Assembly (NCBI GenBank): GCA_003166865.1
Contig: PMUP01000064.1
Coordinates: 102,480 to 156,565, forward strand
DNA: 54,086 nt
Source: Bryobacterales bacterium
GTDB lineage: Bacteria; Acidobacteriota; Terriglobia; Bryobacterales; Bryobacteraceae
Direction: 5' to 3'
Both the position numbers and the translations under genes were made by a program. Positions 42,350 to 50,403 of the stretch are shown here, one piece after another. Numbering within the stretch: position 1 is the stretch's first letter; each line of letters begins with the position of its first letter. The notes under the pieces are model-generated. The model saw only the letters and a program-made list of their open reading frames with translations. It did not search any database and was not told the origin of the DNA.

Positions 42350-43696
42350 CTACGCGCCGCCCGGTATCGGCCCCCGGCCTAAGAGAATCTTCTTAGGATC
42401 GACATCTTTGTCCACCACCACGCCAAAAAATGGGAACATCATCTCTTCCCACGTCATTTCGCCATAGTAGACAGTCCTGCTCGGATTGGGATTGAACTTG
42501 TTGTTGGGCGAATTGTCGAAGTGTGCGTCGACGTGCAATTTGGTTCCCTTCGGCACCTTCACCGACGTGCTGTACCCCAGTTGCCAGTTGAAGTCGTAGT
42601 GCGGCACGCTCAGGACCACTTCTTTTCTTCCGTCCGGGTACACCAGAGTGTATTTCATGTCCTTACCTCGGAAATGCATGTGGGGCATCATGTACACCAG
42701 CTCGACGTCCTGATCGAAGGTAACGTCCGCGGGCGGGCTCTGCCAGTTACCGTCGTTAGGCGGAATAGCGAAATGGGTGGCATCCATGGGAGCGGAAGTG
42801 CTCAACGAAACATAGCGTCGCTGGGGTGGCTCCTTGGCGATCGTAAATCCTACCTGAACGTGGTCGGTTACCGCGGTCCCGTTGGGCGTGTAGTGCAGAT
42901 TCAGAGTGATATCGCTTCCAGCGGGAACTAGCTTCGCCGCCTGAAACTCACGGTAATCGGCGACCGGATTGCCCGGCAAATAGCAGTCTTCGGCCATGCT
43001 TGTGAAACGGCCGCCCGGGGTAGCGGGACCAAACGTCGCTCCCTTGCTCGGAATCGCGCTGCCCTCGGTGTCGCGCTCCTTGTCTTGCCATACCGGTTCG
43101 AAATACGTCACGTCGGCCGTATGAGCATTGAATCCGAGGCAGATGTGATGGGCCACGGCAGGGTGCTCTGGTTTGATTTGCACGGATGTCACCCAGGTGT
43201 CCTTTGTAAAGCCGGTAGGCACGGTGACCGACATCCATTCGATCACATCGTTCTTCGGATGCGCCGGAATATCAACCACCGGCCCTCGGACGATCACGTC
43301 GGGCTGAATCTGCCAGCCGTCCGGCCAATTGACGGCCGCGAGCATGTCCTTTGGATCGCCCTCCACCGCCCCCGTGTTAGCCCATTTGGCGATCGTCTCG
43401 ATTTCGGTTGGCTTTAAGGAGTGGTCATTCAAGAAGCGACCGACTTGCGGATCCGCGAACCAGGGTGGCATCTTCCGCGACGCGACCGCGACCTTCATCG
43501 CCTTGGCCCACGGGCGCGTTTCTTTGTACGTCAAGAAAGACATCGGCGCTATCTGGCCCGGACGATGGCAGGTCTGGCAGTTCTTTTGCAGAATCGGCAG
43601 AACGTCCTTGCTGAAGGTCACCGGAGAAGCATGATCGTCGGCCGCGATCGCGGCGCCACCCAAGACCAACGTCACTAAGAAGCACTTCGCAAACAT
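42350..43696 (-). CDS. Exported cytochrome c / copper monooxygenase-like protein
   Basis: The 448-residue protein has GGGAGG upstream and a signal peptide (MFAKCFLVTLVLGGAAIAA). The cytochrome c domain (about 25-115) has VTFSKDVLPILQKNCQTCHRPG (Cys40-His44) and MPPWFAD with a Met ligand. The rest resembles the PHM/ascorbate-dependent monooxygenase fold: VAHHICLGFNAH (HH copper-type pair), GSDITLNLHYTPNGT (HYT) and ELVYMMPHMHFRGKDMKYTLVYPDG (HMH with later Met). Such fusions occur in Acidobacteriota and Planctomycetes. It probably does heme- and copper-linked oxidation in the periplasm; the substrate is unknown. Confidence 0.85.
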   Translation of the reverse strand: MFAKCFLVTLVLGGAAIAADDHASPVTFSKDVLPILQKNCQTCHRPGQIAPMSFLTYKETRPWAKAMKVAVASRKMPPWFADPQVGRFLNDHSLKPTEIETIAKWANTGAVEGDPKDMLAAVNWPDGWQIQPDVIVRGPVVDIPAHPKNDVIEWMSVTVPTGFTKDTWVTSVQIKPEHPAVAHHICLGFNAHTADVTYFEPVWQDKERDTEGSAIPSKGATFGPATPGGRFTSMAEDCYLPGNPVADYREFQAAKLVPAGSDITLNLHYTPNGTAVTDHVQVGFTIAKEPPQRRYVSLSTSAPMDATHFAIPPNDGNWQSPPADVTFDQDVELVYMMPHMHFRGKDMKYTLVYPDGRKEVVLSVPHYDFNWQLGYSTSVKVPKGTKLHVDAHFDNSPNNKFNPNPSRTVYYGEMTWEEMMFPFFGVVVDKDVDPKKILLGRGPIPGGA

Positions 43697-43815
43697 TGGA
43701 ATCCTCCCGTTCTTGGTCTGCCTGTGAAACCGAGATCAGTATAGGAGCTAGTCTCCCGGCAGTCAAATAGGTATCTCCAACTGGCCGATAGAACGCCCCT
43801 ATCGGGCTTCCCTCA

Positions 43816-46800
43816 CTAAAATACGTATTTCATGGCGAGCTGGACGATTCTTCCACCGGAGCCCGTTGGCGACGACGAGCCGGTTGTCGAATAGTCGGTG
43901 GTGATTGTCCCGAATGTGCCACCCAGAACGTTGTTGGGAATCGGGTCTAGCCTTACGGAGTTAGTGACGTTAAAGGCTTCGACTCGGAACTCCAGGTGTG
44001 TGCGCTCCGTGATGGGGAACGCTCTGGAAACGGTTTGATCCCATTCCCAGAATGCCGGAGCCCTCAGATCGCCGATACCCATATTCCCATAGGTGCCAGC
44101 GGTAGGCACCCCGAACGCAGCTGGATTGAGATAATTTACGCAGGGTGCGGGAGAACAAGACTGGCCCTGATTGGTTGCGAACACATCCGACAGCAATTGA
44201 TTCGGCCGTTGGGGAACCGGATTGTTTCCGGCTGGATTGAAGCCATTCAATGCATTGTCTGTGCCTAGCTCCGCTTCGAACGGAACTCCGGTACGTACGG
44301 TGTAGATGGTTGAAAGAGTCCATCCGGTGCCCAGACGGCGCGCCCATGTACCCGCGAACGTCGGCGTGTTCACCACCAGGGTAACGTTCACGATGTGCCT
44401 GATGTCCAGCGATCCGACTGTGCAATCACCCATGTCCAGGTGCCGATCTACAGGTCCGTTGTTCTGATAAGGGGTGTTCAGATAAGTGGCTCCCGCGTTG
44501 ACCAACTCGGTGACCGGAAGACCGATGCAGTGGGACCAAGTCCAATTGCCCGCCAGGTTCACGTTCTGCCCGAGCCGCAAGCGGGCGTTGGTGAGAAGAC
44601 CGTCGTAGTGTTGAGTCCCGCTCGAATCCAAACTGGTCAAGGACCCATATACATCGCCGGCCGACGGATTGGTTAGCTCCAGCAGGCGCCGCTGGTTCTC
44701 ATTGGAGGTGGTAGAGCAGGGACCCGGCTTGGTAAGACCATATTGTCCGGTAGCGCAATTTCCAGGAATGAATTGCGGAGGATTCAACTCGACTCCGGTC
44801 CAGAGGTGGGCCAGCTCCGTTCCCACGTAGGTAGCCGATAGGAAGAAGCTCTTGGTGATCTGGCGTTGAATCCCCAAGTTCCACGAATATTGCACGGTGG
44901 TTTTGGTGTTCGCGGGGATAGGGAGAAACGATTGATAGGGAAGGTCGGGGAAGACGGGGGTCTTGGGGTTGTAGTTATAGGGGAATGGATTTCCGCCCGG
45001 AATGTTCTGGTAGGGGTTATCCAGACTAACCGGGAAGCTCCCGATAACCGTGGTGCGGAACGGCAGCACCGAGGAGGTGTTTTCGTTTAGATCCTGCCGC
45101 ATGAAATCATAAGCGATTCCCGCGCCTGCGCGAATGGCGGTTTTTCCATCCCCGAACGGGTCCCAGGCCAACCCGAGTCGCGGCTCAACGTGACCGTAGG
45201 CATTGTTCATGCCGGCGCGGCCGTTGAAGCCAGGATCGCCGGCATAGAGAAATCCCGGAGGAGCGGTGGGAATCGCCGTGCTGCGAATGTCGTGATAAAA
45301 ATTGCTCAAGCTGAAATCGTAACTATCCGACTGCTTAAACTGCATGGGAATGAAGGGATTCCAGCGAAGCCCATAATTCAGTGTCAAACGGTGGCTCACC
45401 TTCCAGGTGTCCGCGGCATACAAGCCCACGAAGTTTTGGGTCACATTATCGGGATTCGGATTAGCTTGATGAAACACGGCCGCGTCTCCGGCGATGAAGT
45501 CTACCATCGGCGAACCGAAAATCCCCGCAAACAGGAAGAAGCCTTCCGACCAGGCGTAGGAGTGCGCGTTCAGCAGGGCGCGCATCGTATTTACGCCAAA
45601 GCTGAATTGGTGCGACCCATGGACTATACTCAGATCGTCATTGAGCCCGAAGTTCGTCGTGGTGTCCGAACCGATAAAGAAATTGGCCCCGAAATTTGTC
45701 GAGAAGCCGTTCGCGACCAGAAAGATCGGGACGAAGTTGCCGTAGTAATCGTAGAAATTGTTGATTCCGACTTGCTGCGGGCCAAAAGTCTGCGCGCCCG
45801 GCGTTGTAGCGCCCACCCTGTTTCCAAAGACGCGGAAGGAGTTGACGACGGTGGTGCTGAACAAATAGGTATCGCCCAGAGCGAGGGAATTCGACATGTC
45901 ATTGGCGCCGGCGCCGTCGGTGGACAACACATTCTTGCTTATGTCGTAGGGCTGGGCAATGTTGATTTTAGTGACGAGGTAGCGCGCAAAAAGCATGTTT
46001 TTATTGCTCTGGTTGTAATCCAGCCGCACGGGCACCTGCCATTCGTTCTGATGCAGAGGAATTCCGCTAAAAACCTGTCCGCAGGCATTGTTCGACTGGG
46101 GAAGATAAGAGGCTATCTTTACCGCTGCCGGACTGATGGGCAGCACCAGTTGACCGTTATGGACAACTGGAGAGTGGGCAATCCCGGCAGCTCCAGGACA
46201 GCCGGCTGAAATGTATGGCCCGAAGTTCCCAGTAAGTTCCGCCGGCGTGGGAACGTAAGAGATGGTGGACTGGGTGTACTGGCGGATCAGTGTGCCCTCA
46301 TAGCCTGCGAAGAAAAAGAACTTGTCCTTTTTGACGGGGCCGCCGATAACGCCGCCGAACTGATTGCGTTTCAGCCCATCGCCCACCGGCGCGAAAAAGT
46401 CCCGCCCGTTCAGGTCCGTGTTGCGGAAGAATTCGAAAACGTCGCCATGGAAAGCGTTGGAGCCAGATTTGGTGACGGCGTCCACCGTTGCCCCCGAATG
46501 CCCGCCGCCCTGATTGGCATCCTGCGAGCTGGTCACCAGCCGAAACTCCTGGAGCGCGTCGGGGAAAGGCAGAGGCATGTTGGTGCCCACGTACGTGTCG
46601 AGGTGCGATGCTCCGTCCAGGTTGTACTGGACACTGTAGTCGGTTCCACCGGCCACGCTGATGTTTACGCCCGTGCTCATGGTGTATTGCGGCGACGACG
46701 CCGTCTGGACCGCCAGACCACTTAGAGTGATGAGATCGGTTGGCTGTCTCCCGTTCAGCGGCAGATCCAGGATTCGTTGAGTCTCAATCACGGTGCCAAC

Positions 46801-47223
46801 GCCCATATCTCGCGTTTCAACCGCCGTGGTGGCAGCTTCCACCTGGATCTGTTCGGTGATGTCACCGACCTTCAGCGTTACCGGTATAGTGGGGCTACCG
46901 CCCACTTCCAACAGGATTCCGGTCTGAACGTAAATCTCGAATCCCATTTTGCGCGCTCGCAGCCGATAGGGACCGAGCGGCAAGTTTGGAATTATGTACG
47001 AGCCGCTTGCATCGGTAGTAGTGGTTCGCTGGGTATCAGTATCGGTTTGAGTTACTATTACCTCAACACCCTGCACCACGCCACCTGTAGGATCCGAAAC
47101 CGTGCCAGAAATTGTTGCGGTGTTTTGGGCCCTCAATGCCACGACACTCAGCGAGAGGACTAATACCCAGATGCTCACGTCAAGCGGACGGGCGCTTATA
47201 GATGACCTCAAACGTTGGGCCAT
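43816..47223 (-). CDS. Oar-like TonB-dependent receptor with carboxypeptidase-regulatory N-terminus (receptor 2)
   Basis: The 1135-residue protein has a signal peptide (LDVSIWVLVLSLSVVALRAQ) and a CarboxypepD_reg domain (TATISGTVSDPTGGVVQGVEVIVTQTD; TTDASGSYIIPNLPLGPYRL). The plug has RILDLPLNGRQPTDLITLSG, VDAVTKSGSNAFHGDVFEFFRNTDLNGRDFFAP and DKFFFFAGYEGTLIRQ. The barrel ends GGRIVQLAMKYVF, with terminal Phe. ATG 47223 is chosen; a GTG nine bases earlier is possible. Gene order between the cytochrome and dienelactone hydrolase genes suggests a non-sugar ligand, but this is open. A weak direct-repeat box lies at 47308-47325. Confidence 0.93.
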   Translation of the reverse strand: MAQRLRSSISARPLDVSIWVLVLSLSVVALRAQNTATISGTVSDPTGGVVQGVEVIVTQTDTDTQRTTTTDASGSYIIPNLPLGPYRLRARKMGFEIYVQTGILLEVGGSPTIPVTLKVGDITEQIQVEAATTAVETRDMGVGTVIETQRILDLPLNGRQPTDLITLSGLAVQTASSPQYTMSTGVNISVAGGTDYSVQYNLDGASHLDTYVGTNMPLPFPDALQEFRLVTSSQDANQGGGHSGATVDAVTKSGSNAFHGDVFEFFRNTDLNGRDFFAPVGDGLKRNQFGGVIGGPVKKDKFFFFAGYEGTLIRQYTQSTISYVPTPAELTGNFGPYISAGCPGAAGIAHSPVVHNGQLVLPISPAAVKIASYLPQSNNACGQVFSGIPLHQNEWQVPVRLDYNQSNKNMLFARYLVTKINIAQPYDISKNVLSTDGAGANDMSNSLALGDTYLFSTTVVNSFRVFGNRVGATTPGAQTFGPQQVGINNFYDYYGNFVPIFLVANGFSTNFGANFFIGSDTTTNFGLNDDLSIVHGSHQFSFGVNTMRALLNAHSYAWSEGFFLFAGIFGSPMVDFIAGDAAVFHQANPNPDNVTQNFVGLYAADTWKVSHRLTLNYGLRWNPFIPMQFKQSDSYDFSLSNFYHDIRSTAIPTAPPGFLYAGDPGFNGRAGMNNAYGHVEPRLGLAWDPFGDGKTAIRAGAGIAYDFMRQDLNENTSSVLPFRTTVIGSFPVSLDNPYQNIPGGNPFPYNYNPKTPVFPDLPYQSFLPIPANTKTTVQYSWNLGIQRQITKSFFLSATYVGTELAHLWTGVELNPPQFIPGNCATGQYGLTKPGPCSTTSNENQRRLLELTNPSAGDVYGSLTSLDSSGTQHYDGLLTNARLRLGQNVNLAGNWTWSHCIGLPVTELVNAGATYLNTPYQNNGPVDRHLDMGDCTVGSLDIRHIVNVTLVVNTPTFAGTWARRLGTGWTLSTIYTVRTGVPFEAELGTDNALNGFNPAGNNPVPQRPNQLLSDVFATNQGQSCSPAPCVNYLNPAAFGVPTAGTYGNMGIGDLRAPAFWEWDQTVSRAFPITERTHLEFRVEAFNVTNSVRLDPIPNNVLGGTFGTITTDYSTTGSSSPTGSGGRIVQLAMKYVF

Positions 47224-47307
47224 ATTCCTCACCTTCGCGAAACTTGGATTCAGAGCGGAACCGCTCTATGGAGTCTTATCCAGAAACCCTTGGAAGGCAA
47301 CTGACGA

Positions 47308-47325
47308 ATTGTTAAGTTATGTAAG
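47308..47325 (+). promoter_or_regulatory. Direct-repeat box, weaker copy D
   Basis: ATTGTTAAGTTATGTAAG agrees with copy C at 14 of 18 positions and has GTTAAG and GTAAGC half-sites 10 bases apart. It lies about 85 bases before TonB receptor 2, in the opposite orientation to that gene. Confidence 0.35.
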
Positions 47326-47426
47326 CTGAGGAATTCGCGTGATCCGAGTGGGCAGCGCCAATACGAGGAATTGCGCGGCGTCTAAGGAGAATCGTCGAAG
47401 AGAGAAGGCTCCCGTCAAAGCAGCGC

Positions 47427-47873
47427 CTATTGACGCGTTGCCGCCTGGCAGGTTGGGCAAAAGCGGTACGCCTGGTGACAGCTATAGCAAGCTTGATAGA
47501 GCGGTTCGCAGGCAACGAAAACGGCGTCGGCATCCTTCTTCAGTGCCGCTTTGTGAGCGCCCTTCGCCGCTTCCACCAAGGCCTGGACGTGTCTCCTAAA
47601 ATCGGCGGTCTGCGGGACAGGCTGGCCATTCTCTTTCAGGCGCCCAGGGGTCAGAATCAGGTTTCCGGCTTCGGCCAGAACCGCGGCGTCGGTTTGAACG
47701 GCGACCCACTCCATGTCGTCCTTCGGAGCGCGTTTCGTCACGTCAAATACGCTATTCGACTTTGGCAGCGAGATGCCCGCCATGATGTCGGCCAGAGAAG
47801 CATACGGTTTGTATGAGGAAGGCGCTTGGGCCACCGCCGCACCTGCGAGGAAAAGTAATAACAGAATCCGCAT
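47427..47873 (-). CDS. Small exported cytochrome c (c556/c'-like)
   Basis: The 148-residue protein has GAGG upstream and a signal peptide (MRILLLLFLAGAAVAQA). The body is helical, with MAGISLPKSNSVFD, FRRHVQALVEAAKGAHKAALKKDADAVFVACEPLYQACYSCHQAYRF and CPTC. The single CYSCH heme site near the C-terminus, after a long helix, fits the four-helix cytochrome c556/c' class. The extra CPTC after the heme is unusual and may bind metal or form a disulfide. It is divergent from the dienelactone hydrolase gene and shares box C with it. Confidence 0.85.
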   Translation of the reverse strand: MRILLLLFLAGAAVAQAPSSYKPYASLADIMAGISLPKSNSVFDVTKRAPKDDMEWVAVQTDAAVLAEAGNLILTPGRLKENGQPVPQTADFRRHVQALVEAAKGAHKAALKKDADAVFVACEPLYQACYSCHQAYRFCPTCQAATRQ

Positions 47874-47916
47874 TGCCTCTATTTACCCTCACAACGGGAA
47901 GCATTGGCGAAACATC

Positions 47917-47935
47917 ATCGTAAAGTTATGTTAAT
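47917..47935 (+). promoter_or_regulatory. Direct-repeat box, copy C
   Basis: ATCGTAAAGTTATGTTAAT lies in the divergent gap between the small cytochrome c and the dienelactone hydrolase/WDGD operon. The half-sites GTAAAG and GTTAAT are 10 bases apart. Confidence 0.55.
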
Positions 47936-48020
47936 CACGCTTTACACGCCCATTCGCAGCATGTAAGCTAACCGCGACGCGTTGGGAGACCTGCGCAGGT
48001 TTGGCGAAGGAGTGTGTCTC

Positions 48021-49562
48021 ATGAAAAAACGTTCGGTGGCATGTGCGATCGGCGCGGTTGTAACGGTCGCGGTCAGCATGTGGCTGACCGGGCGGACGCC
48101 CTCCAACGGCACGGGCTCACCGCCGGCGGTTCACTCCACTTTGCCGTCGGAGCGTGCGGCAAAAACTATTTTGAACACCACCCGCCGACACCGGGAATGG
48201 GTGAATCTGCGCCTCGGCCCGGCCGTCATCCGGGCGTTTCTCGTCTACCCGCAGCGCTCAGACAAAGCTCCGGTGGTGATCGTCACCGGGACCGATGAAG
48301 GCGCGAGTGACTGGGTACGCGCGGCTGCCGACCAGCTTGCGGCCGACGGCTTTCTTGCCGCAGTGCCGGACGTTCTATCGGGTATGGGCCCGCATGGCGG
48401 CGACACCGAGTCGTTTCCCAGCGCCGAAGCGGTTGTCTCCGCGATCCGCGGAATGAGCCCGGACGAGATTGCCCGCAGAACCACTGTCGTCCGCGAGTAC
48501 GCGATCGCGCTTCCGGCCGCGAGCGGACAGAGCGCTACTCTTGAGCTCTCGTCGGGCGATGCACAAATCCAGGCTCGCTTCGGGCGGCACCTCGCCAGTT
48601 TCAAGCTCAATGGCGAGTCCTGGCGGGATGCGATTTCTTTCCTTTCGAAGGAGACTGGCAACCGGCCGATGGTTGCCCCCCAGTCCGGCGGGCAGTCCGC
48701 CGACATGGCGGGCATGTCCGCCGAAGATCATTCCGCTCACATCATGATGGCGATGGCGCAGCAGCCGCCTGGCGCTCGCGGTGGGCCGCCCGGCTATCCG
48801 GTCGGAAAACTACCCGACCTTCCTGCCGGCACGTTCAGCGCTACATCCACACTGAAACATTCGACGCTCCGCAGGGAGTTTGTCGATCTCCCGGTCGGCG
48901 ACGTTAAGATGCACACGTGGGTCGAATATCCCGTGGGCGACGGCAAGGCGCCGGTCGTCATCGTGATGCAGCACGGGCCCGGAATGGACGATTGGCAGCG
49001 CGCGCTGGCAGACCAGCTGGCGCTCCAGGGGTTCATCGCAGTGGCGGCGGATCTCTATTCGGGTTTGGGGCCGAATGGCGGAAACTGGGATTCCTTTGAA
49101 GGTGTCGATGCCGCGTTGCGCGCGTCTGGCAAGCTGACCCCCGACGAGGCAATTCGGCGATACAAAGCTGCGTATGACTACGGCATCAAGCTGCCGAGAG
49201 CGAACGGCAAGGTGGCAAGCGTGGGATTCTGCGCGGGTGGCACTTACAGCTTCCGCTTCGCGGGCGAGGTGCCTGAGATCAACGCTGCCGTCGTGTTCTA
49301 TGGCACGCAGCCGAGCGCGGATATCATTGCCAAAATTAAGGCTCCGGTTTTGGGCTTCTACGGCGAAGACGATGCCCGCGTCACCAGCACGGTGGAACCC
49401 ACCGTATCCGCTATGAAGCAGGAGGGGAAGTCCTACGAGCCGCACATCTACCCGCGCGCCACGCACGGGTTTCTGGAATTCCAGGACCTGGCTGGCAACC
49501 CGGCCGCCACCACGGATTCCTGGGCGCGAACGATTGCATTCCTAAATCAGCACTTGAGGTAA
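48021..49562 (+). CDS. Tandem dienelactone hydrolase, first unit lacking the nucleophile
   Basis: The 513-residue protein has AAGGAG upstream and an N-terminal membrane or signal helix (VACAIGAVVTVAVSMWLTG). Two related halves follow. Half 1 has EWVNLRLGPAVIRAFLVYP, APVVIVTGTDEGASDWVRAAADQLAADGFLAAVPDVLSGMGPHGG. Half 2 has EFVDLPVGDVKMHTWVEYP, APVVIVMQHGPGMDDWQRALADQLALQGFIAVAADLYSGLGPNGG. Half 2 holds the DLH triad: Cys near 402 in VGFCAGGTYSF, Asp in YGEDDARV and His in RATHGFLEF. Half 1 has ATLELSSGDAQIQ where the Cys elbow should be and is truncated. It leads the operon with members 7 and 5. Confidence 0.9.
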   Translation: MKKRSVACAIGAVVTVAVSMWLTGRTPSNGTGSPPAVHSTLPSERAAKTILNTTRRHREWVNLRLGPAVIRAFLVYPQRSDKAPVVIVTGTDEGASDWVRAAADQLAADGFLAAVPDVLSGMGPHGGDTESFPSAEAVVSAIRGMSPDEIARRTTVVREYAIALPAASGQSATLELSSGDAQIQARFGRHLASFKLNGESWRDAISFLSKETGNRPMVAPQSGGQSADMAGMSAEDHSAHIMMAMAQQPPGARGGPPGYPVGKLPDLPAGTFSATSTLKHSTLRREFVDLPVGDVKMHTWVEYPVGDGKAPVVIVMQHGPGMDDWQRALADQLALQGFIAVAADLYSGLGPNGGNWDSFEGVDAALRASGKLTPDEAIRRYKAAYDYGIKLPRANGKVASVGFCAGGTYSFRFAGEVPEINAAVVFYGTQPSADIIAKIKAPVLGFYGEDDARVTSTVEPTVSAMKQEGKSYEPHIYPRATHGFLEFQDLAGNPAATTDSWARTIAFLNQHLR

Positions 49563-49578
49563 AGTGTGGGGAGATGAA

Positions 49579-50382
49579 ATGATCTGCAACAAGCGAAGAG
49601 TCGGCTTGTGCGCGATGGTGGCGCTCACTAGCGTGCACGTCTTGGCGCAGGGGTTTGGGCCGGGAGGTCCGCCTCCGAGTCCCAAAGCCGGCGCGCCAGT
49701 GGATGTGACCGGGTATTGGGTGTCGGTGGTGGTGGAGGACTGGAAGTACCGAATGCTTCCGCCCACCAAGGTGAAGGTCCCGCCCCCCGGCATTTTCGGT
49801 GGCGGCATCGGGGTCCCTGTGAACCCAGAGGCGCTGAAGGTCGCCATGGCTTGGGATCCCGCGAAAGACGAAGCAGCCGGAGAACAATGCAGGAGCTATG
49901 GCGCTGCAAACATCATGCGAGTGCCCGGCCGCATTCACATCACGTGGCAGGACGAACAGACGCTCAAAATCGAAACAGACGCCGGAATGCAGACCCGGTC
50001 GTTTCACTTTGGCGCAACCCAGAGTGGGGGAGGGGATTGGCAGGGTGTTTCGCAAGCCTCTTGGGAAGCGCTGGAAGGCTTTCAGATCCCTGGTCTTGGG
50101 CGACTCTCCGGGTTCGGATCTGAGAAGACCGGTTCGCTGAAGGTGGTGACGGCCAAGCTCAAAGCCGGGTACCTGCGAAAGAATGGGATTCCATATAGCG
50201 CCAATGCCGTTCTCACCGAGTACTACGATGTGGCGGCTGAACCGGACGGCGATACGTATCTATTGATCACATCGACCGTCGAGGATCCGGTCTATCTCCT
50301 CCAGCCTTACCAGACAACCACTCACTTTAAGAAACAATCCGACGCTTCGGGGTGGAATCCGTCTCCCTGCACGGCTCGATAG
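49579..50382 (+). CDS. Small exported WDGD-related protein (member 7)
   Basis: The 267-residue protein has GGGAGATGA upstream of ATG 49579 and a signal peptide (RRVGLCAMVALTSVHVLAQ). The body is VDVTGYWVSVVVEDWKYRM, GEQCRSYGAANIMRVPGRIHITWQDEQTLKIETDAGMQTRSF, GVSQASWE and GSLKVVTAKLKAGYLRKNGIPYSANAVLTEYYD, ending TTHFKKQSDASGWNPSPC. It is a close paralogue of the gene at 39081, and like it stands just before a large WDGD-MBL fusion. Function unknown; periplasmic location inferred. Confidence 0.85.
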   Translation: MICNKRRVGLCAMVALTSVHVLAQGFGPGGPPPSPKAGAPVDVTGYWVSVVVEDWKYRMLPPTKVKVPPPGIFGGGIGVPVNPEALKVAMAWDPAKDEAAGEQCRSYGAANIMRVPGRIHITWQDEQTLKIETDAGMQTRSFHFGATQSGGGDWQGVSQASWEALEGFQIPGLGRLSGFGSEKTGSLKVVTAKLKAGYLRKNGIPYSANAVLTEYYDVAAEPDGDTYLLITSTVEDPVYLLQPYQTTTHFKKQSDASGWNPSPCTAR

Positions 50383-50403
50383 CCATACGGAAGGAGATAT
50401 GAC

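Noticed and set aside
45190-46209. 339-codon plus-strand frame opposite TonB receptor 2
   Set aside because: Antisense shadow of a clearly conserved receptor barrel.
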